Below are positions 28,073 through 36,330 of a stretch of DNA of 64,000 bases, in pieces; position 1 is the first letter of the stretch; each line of letters begins with the position of its first letter. The notes under the pieces are model-generated. The model was not told where the DNA came from. It ran no database searches and was given only the letters and a program-made list of their open reading frames with translations. The DNA is taken from NCBI GenBank assembly GCA_016702555.1, contig JADJDV010000006.1:248001-312000 (forward strand), given 5' to 3'. The DNA is from Burkholderiales bacterium. Its GTDB lineage: Bacteria > Pseudomonadota > Gammaproteobacteria > Burkholderiales > Burkholderiaceae_C. A program made the position numbers and the translations under genes.

Positions 28073-28516
28073 ATGACCCGTTCCCGCTCTCTCGCGGCGC
28101 GCCTGGGCCGCGCCGCCGGCTTCACCCTGATCGAGTTGATGGTGGTGCTGGTGATCATCGGCGTGCTGGCGGCGCTGATCGTGCCCAACGTGCTCGACCG
28201 CACCGACGACGCGCGCGCCACCGCCGCGCGCACCGACATCGGCAATCTGATGCAGGCGCTCAAGCTCTACAAGCTCGACAACCAGCGCTACCCCACCGCC
28301 GAGCAGGGCCTGCAGGCGCTGATCGCGCGGCCCAGCGCGCCGCCGGTGCCGGCCAACTGGCGCCCTTATCTGGAGAAGCTGCCGAGCGACCCCTGGGGCC
28401 AACCGTACCAGTACCTGAACCCCGGCGTGCGCGGCGAGATCGACGTGATGAGCTTCGGCGCCGACGGCCGGAGCGGCGGCGATGGCAAGGATGCCGATAT
28501 CGGTTCCTGGCAATGA
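28073..28516 (+). CDS. gspG: Major pseudopilin GspG
   Basis: GspG is the main subunit of the type II secretion pseudopilus. The 147-residue precursor has the prepilin motif AAGFTLIELMVVLVIIGVLA, cut after Gly, with the conserved Glu at +5. NLMQALKLYKLDNQRYPTAE and DPWGQPYQYLNPGVRGEIDV carry the GspG-specific calcium-binding and C-terminal regions. It starts the plus-strand gsp series. Confidence 0.97.
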   Translation: MTRSRSLAARLGRAAGFTLIELMVVLVIIGVLAALIVPNVLDRTDDARATAARTDIGNLMQALKLYKLDNQRYPTAEQGLQALIARPSAPPVPANWRPYLEKLPSDPWGQPYQYLNPGVRGEIDVMSFGADGRSGGDGKDADIGSWQ

Positions 28517-28614
28517 ATCGATGACGGCGCCGCACTGGCGCATGGCGTGTGAACCGCACCAGACATGACTCGCGTCACCTCGCTCACCAGCCAGTGTCCG
28601 TCGTCAAGCGTTGG

Positions 28615-28717
28615 GGCCGCGGAGCAGGCCATGCCAGCGAACACCGTGGCCGGACCTGCGCCGGCCACTGGCGTTGTCCCCCCTTTGGGGGGAAGGCGCG
28701 CAGCGCCTCAGGGGGGA
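28615..28717 (+). repeat. REP-like repeat family A, copy 1 (gspG-gspH)
   Basis: The core runs ggccgcggagcaggcc, then accgtggccgg, then cactggcgttgtccccc, ending cagcgcctcagggggg. Similar copies lie at 44688-44787, 53715-53815 and, inverted, 55708-55807. Here the element codes for the gspH start codon and leader peptide. Confidence 0.88.
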
Positions 28718-29131
28718 TTCACTCTTCTTGAGTTGATGGTGGTGCTGGCCATCGTTGCCATCGGCACCGCATTGACCAGCCTGGCGCTGCGCGACGGCTC
28801 GGCGAACGCGCTGGCGCGCGATGCCGAGCGGCTGGTGGCGCTGCTGGAGACCGCGCGCGCGCAGTCGCGCGCCGCCGGCGTGCGGGTGCGCTGGCATTCC
28901 ACCGCCGACGGCTTCGTCTTCGAGGGCCTGTCCGGCGCCACACCGCTGCCACGCCACTGGCTCGACGCGCAGACCATGGCGCTCGGCAACGCCGTGCTGG
29001 TGCTCGGCCCGGATCCGGTGATCGGCCCGCAGGCGCTGCTGCTGCGGCGGCGCGGCAACGAGGCCATGGCGCCGCTGCGCATCGCCACCGATGGGTTGCG
29101 CCCATTCGTCGTCACGCAGGCGGAACCATGA
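28631..29131 (+). CDS. gspH: Minor pseudopilin GspH
   Basis: GspH is a minor pseudopilin. The prepilin site GGFTLLELMVVLAIVAIGTA is intact, with Gly at -1 and Glu at +5, and the C-terminal domain has the GspH-like VRWHSTADGFVFEGL. Its 33-residue leader from the ATG at 28631 is coded entirely by a dispersed repeat; a GGAG six bases upstream could serve as ribosome-binding site. The usual Lys/Arg next to the Gly is missing. An alternative start is 28565. The stop overlaps gspI. Confidence 0.88.
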   Translation: MPANTVAGPAPATGVVPPLGGRRAAPQGGFTLLELMVVLAIVAIGTALTSLALRDGSANALARDAERLVALLETARAQSRAAGVRVRWHSTADGFVFEGLSGATPLPRHWLDAQTMALGNAVLVLGPDPVIGPQALLLRRRGNEAMAPLRIATDGLRPFVVTQAEP

Positions 29132-29490
29132 GCGCACGGGGCGCCAATGGTTTTACGCTGGTCGAAGTGCTGGTCGCGCTGGCCATCACCGCCATCGCGC
29201 TGCTGGCCGGCGTGCAGGCGACCAGCGCGCTGACGCGCAACGCCGAGCGCCAGGGCCAGTTGCTGCTGGCGCAGATCTGCGCCGAGAACGAGCTGATCCG
29301 CACCAAGCTGACGGGTGAGCTGCCGGGCGCCGGCAGCAGCAGCGCCAGTTGCCCGCAAGCGGGCGTGACCCTGCAGGTGCAGCGCAACGTGCAGCCGACG
29401 CCCAACCCCAATTTCCGCCGCGTCGATGCCATCGTGCAGCAGGACGGCGTGCCGGTCCTGCAACTGTCCACCGTGGTGGGGCGCTGGTGA
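29128..29490 (+). CDS. gspI: Minor pseudopilin GspI
   Basis: The 120-residue precursor starts MSARGANGFTLVEVLVALAI, a classic prepilin leader, and ends near FRRVDAIVQQDGVPVLQLST, resembling GspI. It forms, with GspJ and GspK, the tip of the pseudopilus. ATGA overlap with gspH and one-base stop-start contact with gspJ (TGATG) show tight coupling. Confidence 0.93.
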   Translation: MSARGANGFTLVEVLVALAITAIALLAGVQATSALTRNAERQGQLLLAQICAENELIRTKLTGELPGAGSSSASCPQAGVTLQVQRNVQPTPNPNFRRVDAIVQQDGVPVLQLSTVVGRW

Positions 29491-30200
29491 TGGCCCGCTC
29501 GCCGCGCCGACGCCGCGCGCCCGGCTTCACCCTGATCGAGGTGCTGGTGGCGCTGGCCATCATGGCGCTGATGGCGCTGCTGACCTGGCGCGGCATCGAC
29601 GGCATGGCGCGCGCGCAGCAGATCACGCGCCAGCACAGCGATGCGGTGCTGGCGCTGCAGGCCGGTCTGGCGCAATGGCGCGCCGACCTCGATGCCATGC
29701 GCGTCTGGCCCGAGCCAGCCAGCACCGTGTCGCCCGGCGGCGGCGCGCCGGCGGCCGAGCTGGCGTGGCGCAGCCTGACCTGGGATGGTCGCACCCTGCG
29801 CATCACCCGCCACGACAGCGTCGACCTCGCCGCCGGGCTGCGCGTGGTGGCCTGGACGCGCACCGACGATGGCCAGTGGATGCGCTGGCAGTCGGCGCCG
29901 CTGCGCTCGGCCGACGCCTGGGCCGCGGCCTGGGCGCAGGCGGCGCTGTGGGGGCAGGGCGCCGCGCCCGGCGCGCAGGCGCAGTCGGTCGGCATCGCGA
30001 CGATCGGCGGCTGGCAGTTGCAGTACTTTCGCAACAACGCCTGGAGCAACCCGCTGTCCAGCGGCGCCGAAAGCGCCGCCGTGGCGCACCGGCTGCCGCT
30101 GGCGATCCGCCTGACGGTCGAGCTGGCGCCGGGCCAGGCCATCAGCGGCGCGCTCACGCTGGACTGGCTGCAGCCCATGTTCCGGCCGGGGGCGTCGTGA
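29490..30200 (+). CDS. gspJ: Minor pseudopilin GspJ
   Basis: The 236-residue precursor starts MARSPRRRRAPGFTLIEVLV, a basic leader followed by the prepilin cleavage site. WRGIDGMARAQQITRQHSDA and YFRNNAWSNPLSSG match GspJ. Start at 29490 overlaps the gspI stop by one base and was preferred over the longer open frame. It is a tip protein of the pseudopilus. Confidence 0.93.
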   Translation: MARSPRRRRAPGFTLIEVLVALAIMALMALLTWRGIDGMARAQQITRQHSDAVLALQAGLAQWRADLDAMRVWPEPASTVSPGGGAPAAELAWRSLTWDGRTLRITRHDSVDLAAGLRVVAWTRTDDGQWMRWQSAPLRSADAWAAAWAQAALWGQGAAPGAQAQSVGIATIGGWQLQYFRNNAWSNPLSSGAESAAVAHRLPLAIRLTVELAPGQAISGALTLDWLQPMFRPGAS

Positions 30201-31180
30201 GGCGGAGCCCGCGATGGCCCCAGGGCGGCGCCGCGCTGCTCAGCGCCATGATCACCGTGGCACTGATCGCCACGCTGGCGGCGGCGGCGCTGTGGCAGCA
30301 GTGGCGCGGTGTCGAGGTCGAGGCGGCCGAGCGCGCGCGCCTGCAGTCGTCCTGGCTGCTGAATGGCGCGCTCGACTGGGGCCGGCTGATCCTGCGCATC
30401 GACGACAACTTCGGCGTCGATCACCTGGCCGAGCCCTGGGCCGTGCCGCTGGAAGAAGCGCGCCTGTCCACCTTTCTGGCCGCCAACGAGGCCAACACCG
30501 AGACCGACCGCGACGCCTTCCTGTCGGGCAGCATCCAGGACTTGCAGGGGCGGCTGAACGTCGCCAACCTGCTGCACGCCGGGCGTGGCAAGGAGGCAAT
30601 CCTGGGCGATTACGCGCGCTTCGAGCGCCTGTTCGCCTTGCTCGATGTGCCGCGCAGCGAGTTGCGCGCGCTCAGCGATGGCATCAACGCCGCCGCCCAG
30701 GCCGAGCGCGCGGGCACCGCCGAACCCGCGCCGCTGATGCCGCAGCAGTTGCCGCAACTGGTCTGGCTCGGCCTGTCGCCGGCCAGCGTGGCGGCGCTGG
30801 CGCCCCACCTCACGCTGTTGCCCGAGCGCACGCCGGTCAACCTCAACACCGCGAGCGCGCAGGTGATCCACGCCGCCGTGCCGGGCCTGAGCCTGGCGCA
30901 GGCGCAGCAGATGGTGGCGGCGCGTGCGCAGCAGTTTTTCCGCAACGTCCCCGCCGCCTTGCAGGCCAGCGGCGACACGCAGGACCTCGCGCAGCAATGC
31001 GTCGACTGGTGCAGCGTCAACAGCCGCTATTTCGAGCTTCGCGCGCGGCTGCGCCTGGACGATCTGGCGCTGGAGGAAATCGCCTGGGTGCGGCGGCGCC
31101 AGCGCGGCCAGCCGGTCGACGTGCTGTGGCGCCAGCGCGTGCCGCTGACGCTGGCGGCCGGCGCCGGTGCGAGCCGTTGA
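30197..31180 (+). CDS. gspK: Minor pseudopilin GspK
   Basis: GspK caps the pseudopilus. The GTG start at 30197, overlapping the gspJ stop (GTGA), gives VRRSPRWPQGGAALLSAMIT, where the cleavage after Gly and the helix VALIATLAAAALW fit GspK, which lacks the +5 Glu. SGSIQDLQGRLNVANLL and RTPVNLNTASAQVIHAAVPG are its conserved body regions. 327 residues is normal. A longer upstream open frame has no similarity. Confidence 0.93.
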   Translation: MRRSPRWPQGGAALLSAMITVALIATLAAAALWQQWRGVEVEAAERARLQSSWLLNGALDWGRLILRIDDNFGVDHLAEPWAVPLEEARLSTFLAANEANTETDRDAFLSGSIQDLQGRLNVANLLHAGRGKEAILGDYARFERLFALLDVPRSELRALSDGINAAAQAERAGTAEPAPLMPQQLPQLVWLGLSPASVAALAPHLTLLPERTPVNLNTASAQVIHAAVPGLSLAQAQQMVAARAQQFFRNVPAALQASGDTQDLAQQCVDWCSVNSRYFELRARLRLDDLALEEIAWVRRRQRGQPVDVLWRQRVPLTLAAGAGASR

Positions 31181-31231
31181 GCGCCGCGCCGTGCCATGGG
31201 CGCGCCCTACAATGCCCCGCACCTTCCGCCC

Positions 31232-32461
31232 ATGAGCCTGCTCGTCATCACGCTATTGCCGGGTGCGCCCGGCGCCTACCCGTACGTGACTTCGATCGAC
31301 GGGCAGACGCCGGAGCGGCACGGCGCCAGCCCGGCCAACCTGTTGCCGCCGGCCGGCCGCGGCGTCGAGACGGTGGCGGTGGTGCCGGCCGCGCGGCTGT
31401 CCTGGCAGCGCGTGGCGCTGCCCAAGGGCGTTGGCGCCGGCTCGCCGCGCCTGCGCGCGGTGCTGGCTGGCCTGCTGGAAGACCGTCTGCTCGACGAACC
31501 CGAACAACTGCACTTCGCGCTGGCGCCCGGCGCCGCGGGCGGTGCCGAGGCCTGGGTCGCGGTGTGCGAGCGCGACTGGCTGCGCGCGCACCTGCAGGCG
31601 CTGGATGGCGCCGGCCGCCCGGCGCAGCGCATCGTGCCCGAGCTGGCGCCCGATGTCGGGCCGCTGCGCCTGCACGTGGTCGGCGCCGCTGAGCGGCCGA
31701 CCCTGCTGCTGGCGGGCGCGGGTGTGACCGGCGGCGTGCAGGCGCTGCCCTTCGACGCCGCCACGCTGTCGCTGCTGCCCGCCGCGCCGGACGCCGCCGA
31801 GCCGCAGGACGCCATCGAGCTGCTGGCGGAGCCGGCTGTGGCCGAGCTGGCCGAGCGCTGGCTGCAACGCCAGCCGACCATTCGCGGCGCCGCACAGCGC
31901 GCGCTGCTGGCCAGCCGCTCGCCCTGGGATCTGGCGCAGGGCGAACTGGCGCGCTCCAGCCGCGCGCGCACCCGGCGCCGCCTGGGCACGCTGTGGCGCG
32001 ATCTGCTGCACGCGCGCGCCTGGCGGCCGCTGCGCTGGGGCCTGGCGCTGCTGTTGCTCGCCAACCTGATTGGCCTGAACGCCGCCGCCTGGCGCGAGCG
32101 CGACCAACTGGCGCAGCGCCAGGCACTGATCCGCGAGGCGCTGACGCAGACCTTTCCGCAGGTCAAGGTGGTGGTCGATGCGCCGGTGCAGATGGCGCGC
32201 GAGGTGGCGCAGCTGCGCCAGGCCACCGGCGCGCCGTCGCCGCGCGACCTGGAGCCGATGCTGGCGGCGCTGGGCGCGGTGAGCGAGCCCGGCGCCGTCG
32301 CCGAGGCGCTGGACTACGCCGCCGGCAGCCTGCGCCTGCGTGGCCTGCGCTGGGACGCCGGCCAGCCGGCGGCCGCCAACGAGCGCCTGGGCGTCCTGGG
32401 CTACCAGGCGCGCAGCGAGGGCGCCGAGCTGATCCTGAGCGCGCGCGAGGCGCAGCCATGA
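31232..32461 (+). CDS. gspL: Type II secretion protein GspL
   Basis: GspL anchors the GspE ATPase to the inner membrane. The 409-residue product starts MSLLVITLLPGAPGAYPYVT; its cytoplasmic actin-like domain includes VAVVPAARLSWQRVALPKGV and RLRAVLAGLLEDRLLDEPEQ. One membrane helix (LRWGLALLLLANLIGLNAA, near residue 275) precedes a small periplasmic domain. Start at 31232 was chosen because upstream in-frame residues are not conserved. It overlaps gspM by four bases. Confidence 0.93.
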   Translation: MSLLVITLLPGAPGAYPYVTSIDGQTPERHGASPANLLPPAGRGVETVAVVPAARLSWQRVALPKGVGAGSPRLRAVLAGLLEDRLLDEPEQLHFALAPGAAGGAEAWVAVCERDWLRAHLQALDGAGRPAQRIVPELAPDVGPLRLHVVGAAERPTLLLAGAGVTGGVQALPFDAATLSLLPAAPDAAEPQDAIELLAEPAVAELAERWLQRQPTIRGAAQRALLASRSPWDLAQGELARSSRARTRRRLGTLWRDLLHARAWRPLRWGLALLLLANLIGLNAAAWRERDQLAQRQALIREALTQTFPQVKVVVDAPVQMAREVAQLRQATGAPSPRDLEPMLAALGAVSEPGAVAEALDYAAGSLRLRGLRWDAGQPAAANERLGVLGYQARSEGAELILSAREAQP

Positions 32462-32991
32462 CGGCGGCATCGGCAACCGCGCTGAATCAGGGCCGCGCGC
32501 CGGCGGCGCTGCGCGCCGCCTGGGCCGGGCTGGCCGCGCGCGAGCGCCGGCTGGTCGGCTTGGCGGCGGCGCTGGTGGGGTTGGCGCTGCTGTGGTGGCT
32601 GGCGCTGGCGCCGGCGCTGGCGACGCTGCGCCAGGCCGAGGTGCAGCGCCCCTTGCTGGACGCGCAGTGGCAGCGCATGCAGGCGCTGCAGGCCGAGGCG
32701 GCGGCGCTCAAGGCCAGCCCGCGCATGGGCCAGGACGAGGCGCTGCGCGCGCTGGAGACCCTGGTCAAGCAGCGCCTGGGTGCAACGGCGCAGCTGTCGG
32801 TGGTCGGCGACCGCGCCAACCTGACGCTCAAGAACACGCCGGCCGCCGACCTGGCCGGCTGGCTGGCCGAGGCGCGGCTGCAGGCGCGCGCCGTGCCGCT
32901 GGAAGCGCGCCTGACGCGCGCGCCCGGCGTGGCGGCGGGCAGCACGGCCCAGTGGAGCGGCAGCCTGTCGCTCGGCCTGCCGGCGCGATGA
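32458..32991 (+). CDS. gspM: Type II secretion protein GspM
   Basis: This 177-residue bitopic protein has a helix LVGLAAALVGLALLWWLALA near residue 32 and a periplasmic ferredoxin-like domain (ATAQLSVVGDRANLTLKN). Size, topology and position after gspL identify it as GspM, which partners GspL. Sequence conservation in this family is low, so the assignment leans on context. ATGA overlaps on both sides. Confidence 0.9.
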   Translation: MTAASATALNQGRAPAALRAAWAGLAARERRLVGLAAALVGLALLWWLALAPALATLRQAEVQRPLLDAQWQRMQALQAEAAALKASPRMGQDEALRALETLVKQRLGATAQLSVVGDRANLTLKNTPAADLAGWLAEARLQARAVPLEARLTRAPGVAAGSTAQWSGSLSLGLPAR

Positions 32992-33821
32992 AGGCACGGC
33001 GCCATCACCCGCCGCTGCCGCGCCGCCGTGCCGCCGCGGCCACCGACGGCGCACGCGCGCCCTGGTCCTGGGCGCTGGCGGGCGCGCTGCTCGGGCTGCT
33101 GCTGACCCTGGTCGTGCTGGCGCCGGCGCGCTGGCTGGCCGCCGGGGTGACGCGCGCCTCGAACGGCATGGTGCAGCTGGCCGAGCCGGATGGTCGCGTT
33201 TGGCGCGGGTCGGCCCGGCTGGTGCTGCGCGGCGGCGCCGGCAGCCGCGACGCCATTGCCTTGCCCGGCCGCGTGCACTGGCGCCTGTGGCCGGGCCTCG
33301 CCGGCGTGCGGGCCGAGCTGCGCGCCGACTGCTGCACCGCCGAGCCACCGCTGGGCCTGCGCGCCAGCCCGCGCTGGGGCGGCGCGCACCTGGCCATCAC
33401 GGACGCGCGCAGCCACTGGCCGGCCAGCCTGCTGGCGGGCCTGGGCACGCCGTTCAACACGGTGCAGCCGGAAGGCGAAATGAGTCTGTCCACGCGCGGC
33501 CTGTCATTAGAATGGCTGGCTGGCCGCCTGGCGCTGCAAGGCGCGGCGGAACTCACGGTGCGCCAGTTGTCGTCGCGCCTTTCCACTCTCCGACCCATGG
33601 GCAGTTACCGACTCTCGCTTGCCGGCGGCAGCCAGCCTGCCGTGACGCTTTCCACGCTCGAGGGCGCGCTGCGCCTGAGCGGCTCCGGCCAGTGGGTGGG
33701 CTCGCGCCTGCGCTTTTCCGGCGAGGGCTCGGCCGCGCCGGGCAGCGAGGCCCAGCTGACCAATCTGCTCAACCTGCTCGGACGGCGCCAGGGCGAGCGC
33801 GTCCTGATCACCCTGGGCTGA
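32988..33821 (+). CDS. gspN: Type II secretion protein GspN
   Basis: The 277-residue protein has one N-terminal helix (WALAGALLGLLLTLVVLAPA) and a periplasmic domain with ASNGMVQLAEPDGRVWRGSA and PFNTVQPEGEMSLSTRGL, characteristic of GspN. Not all type II systems have this subunit and its function is not settled. It overlaps gspM by four bases and is followed by a repeat before gspD. Confidence 0.88.
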   Translation: MKARRHHPPLPRRRAAAATDGARAPWSWALAGALLGLLLTLVVLAPARWLAAGVTRASNGMVQLAEPDGRVWRGSARLVLRGGAGSRDAIALPGRVHWRLWPGLAGVRAELRADCCTAEPPLGLRASPRWGGAHLAITDARSHWPASLLAGLGTPFNTVQPEGEMSLSTRGLSLEWLAGRLALQGAAELTVRQLSSRLSTLRPMGSYRLSLAGGSQPAVTLSTLEGALRLSGSGQWVGSRLRFSGEGSAAPGSEAQLTNLLNLLGRRQGERVLITLG

Positions 33822-33880
33822 GAAGGTGGGAACTGACCGCATGCAGCAATCCCATGGTCGCTTCGAGACAGCAGGTATTT

Positions 33881-33978
33881 GTCATTCCCGCGCAGGCGGG
33901 AATCCGGTGCCGAGGCTGTTGCTGGATTCCCACCCCACGCCAACACCATTGCGGGGGCAGGCTCTGCGCGGGAATGAC
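33881..33978. repeat. Dispersed repeat with 15-bp inverted ends (gspN-gspD)
   Basis: gtcattcccgcgcag at 33881-33895 is perfectly complementary to ctgcgcgggaatgac at 33964-33978. This matches a repeat class widespread in proteobacteria (gtcattcccgcg...cgcgggaatgac). It carries no gene and may act as a hairpin between gspN and gspD. Confidence 0.85.
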
Positions 33979-33996
33979 GATGATTGACGCCTCGAT

Positions 33997-36309
33997 ATGA
34001 AGTTGGAATTGCTTGCTTTTCCTGTTGGGCGCGCATGCCGTACATTGCCGTCCGCGCTGCTGGCGGCCAGCCTGCTGGTGCTGCCACTCCGGCACGGTAC
34101 CGCGCTGGCGCAGGAAGCCGCGCGCACCGGCACGGTGACGCTGGATTTCGCCAACGCCGAGATCGACGCCGTGGCGCGCACCATGGCCACCATCACGGGG
34201 CGCAACGTGGTGGTCGACCCGCGCGTCAAGGGCACGCTGACGCTGACCAGCACCACGCCGGTGTCGTCCGCTCAGGCGCTGCGCCTGTTCGCCACGCAGC
34301 TGCGCACGCAGGGCTTCGCGCTGGTCGAGAACGCCGGCCTGGTGCTGGTGATCCCCGAGGCCGAGGCCAAGCTGCACAGCGGCGCGGTGTCGGCCGGTGC
34401 GCGGCCGGCGCTGGGCGGCGGCCAGATCCAGACCCAGATCTTCCGCCTGACGCACGAGAACGCCAACAACCTGGTGCCGATCCTGCGCCCGCTGATCAGC
34501 CCCAACAACACCATCAACGTCAACCCCGGCAACAACTCGCTGGTGATCACCGACTACGGCGACAACCTGCAGCGGCTGGCGCGCGTCATCGCCGCGCTCG
34601 ACATCTCCAACGCCACCGGCATGGAGGTGGTGCGGCTGCGGCACGCGGTGGCCTCGGACCTGGCGCCGCTGGTGGCGCGGCTGGTGGAATCGGGCGGCGG
34701 TGGCACCGCCGTCACGTCGGCCCCGGCGCCCGGCCAGCCCGGCATGCCGGTGGCGGCGCCGGCGGCCGGCGGCGGCGATGGTTACCGCACCACCCTGGTG
34801 CCCGAGCCGCGCAGCAACGCCATCATCGTGCGCGCCGCCAACCCGGCGCGGCTGGCGCTGGCCAAGACGCTGATCCAGCAGCTCGACCAGCCGCCTGCCG
34901 AACGCCCGGACGGCGGCAGCGGCAACATCCACGTGGTCTACCTGAAGAACGCCGATGCGACCCGGCTGGCCGTCACCCTGCGCGCCGCGCTGGCGGCGCT
35001 GCCGGGGCAGTCCGGCACGCCGGGCGGCGGCGCCAGCGCCGGTGGCGCCACGTCGCTGGCCGGCGGCCTGAGCTCGGGCCAGCCAAGCGGCCAGGGCGGC
35101 CTGTCCAGCGCCGCCACGTCCGGCGGCGCGAGCGGCCTGGCCAGCGGCCCCAGCATCAACACGGCGGCCAGCAACCAGCCGTCCACCGGCGGCCAGATTC
35201 AGGCCGACCCGGCCACCAACTCGCTCATCATCAGCGCGCCCGAGCCGGTGTACCGCGAGCTGCGCGCGGTGATCGACAAGCTCGATCAGCGCCGCGCCCA
35301 GGTCTTCGTCGAGAGCCTGATCGCCGAGGTGCGCGCCGACAAGGCGGCCGACATCGGCGTGCAATGGCAGATGTTCGGCCAGGGCGGCAACAGCATCGGC
35401 GTGCTGGGCACCAACTATTCCACGCCGCGCGCCACCGAATCGGGCGCCAACTCGACCAACTTCATCAACTTCGCGGCCCAGTTCCTGGGCTACGGCAAGG
35501 ACGGCTGGAAGCCCAGCGGCGTGGTGCCCAACACCGGCTTCAACCTGCTGCTGGGCACGCGCGCGCTGGGCATCATGGCCAACTTCATCCAGAGCACCGG
35601 CGCCGGCAACGTGCTGTCCACGCCGACGCTGCTGACGCTGGACAATGAGGAGGCCAAGATCGTGGTCGGCCAGAACGTGCCCTTCGTCACCGGCAGCTAC
35701 ACCAACACCGGCGCCAGCGGCGGCACCGTCAATCCGTTCCAGACCTACGAGCGCAAGGACGTCGGCCTGACGCTGCGCGTGCGCCCGCAGATCAGCGAGG
35801 ACGGCACCATCAAGATGGTGATCTACCAGGAAACCTCGTCGCTGGAGTCGAACACGGCCGCCGGCCCGATCACGCGCAAGCGCGCCATCGAGTCCAGCGT
35901 GCTGGTCGACGACGGCGCCATCGTGGTGCTGGGCGGCCTGCTGGAAGACCAGTACACCAGCAAGCAGGACAAGGTGCCCGTGCTGGGCGACGTGCCGGTG
36001 ATCGGCAACCTGTTCAAGAGCCAGAACCGCGCCCTGGTCAAGACCAACCTGATGGTGTTCCTGCGCCCGGTGATCGTGCGCGACGCCGCCGCCGCCGAAT
36101 CCTTCTCGCTCGACCGCTACGACCTGATGCGCGCCACCCAGCAGCGCACGCAGCCGCCCGAGAGCTCGGTGATGCAGATCAACCAGGCGCCGGTGCTGCC
36201 GATGGTGACCCCGACCCATCCCGAGGCCTGGACGCGCCCGGCGCCACCGCCGCCGCTGATCGACATGCCCGCCAGCGGCGAGGGCAATTACTACGGCGGT
36301 GGCGGCTAG
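33997..36309 (+). CDS. gspD: Type II secretion secretin GspD
   Basis: GspD forms the outer-membrane channel. The 770-residue product has a signal peptide (SALLAASLLVLPLRHGTALA), N0-N3 domains (VTLDFANAEIDAVARTMATI; INVNPGNNSLVITDYGDNL) and a Gly/Ser-rich insert near residue 345-390. The secretin domain has FVESLIAEVRADKAADIGVQ, VGQNVPFVTGSYTNTG and VPVLGDVPVIGNLFKSQN, all diagnostic. Length is normal. It precedes gspE by 21 bases. Confidence 0.97.
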   Translation: MKLELLAFPVGRACRTLPSALLAASLLVLPLRHGTALAQEAARTGTVTLDFANAEIDAVARTMATITGRNVVVDPRVKGTLTLTSTTPVSSAQALRLFATQLRTQGFALVENAGLVLVIPEAEAKLHSGAVSAGARPALGGGQIQTQIFRLTHENANNLVPILRPLISPNNTINVNPGNNSLVITDYGDNLQRLARVIAALDISNATGMEVVRLRHAVASDLAPLVARLVESGGGGTAVTSAPAPGQPGMPVAAPAAGGGDGYRTTLVPEPRSNAIIVRAANPARLALAKTLIQQLDQPPAERPDGGSGNIHVVYLKNADATRLAVTLRAALAALPGQSGTPGGGASAGGATSLAGGLSSGQPSGQGGLSSAATSGGASGLASGPSINTAASNQPSTGGQIQADPATNSLIISAPEPVYRELRAVIDKLDQRRAQVFVESLIAEVRADKAADIGVQWQMFGQGGNSIGVLGTNYSTPRATESGANSTNFINFAAQFLGYGKDGWKPSGVVPNTGFNLLLGTRALGIMANFIQSTGAGNVLSTPTLLTLDNEEAKIVVGQNVPFVTGSYTNTGASGGTVNPFQTYERKDVGLTLRVRPQISEDGTIKMVIYQETSSLESNTAAGPITRKRAIESSVLVDDGAIVVLGGLLEDQYTSKQDKVPVLGDVPVIGNLFKSQNRALVKTNLMVFLRPVIVRDAAAAESFSLDRYDLMRATQQRTQPPESSVMQINQAPVLPMVTPTHPEAWTRPAPPPPLIDMPASGEGNYYGGGG

Positions 36310-36330
36310 CGCTACCACCGCTTCCTGCGC

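Noticed and set aside
28565..28630. Upstream start for gspH at 28565
   Set aside because: The added residues show no leader character, whereas 28631 has a ribosome-binding site; still not excluded.
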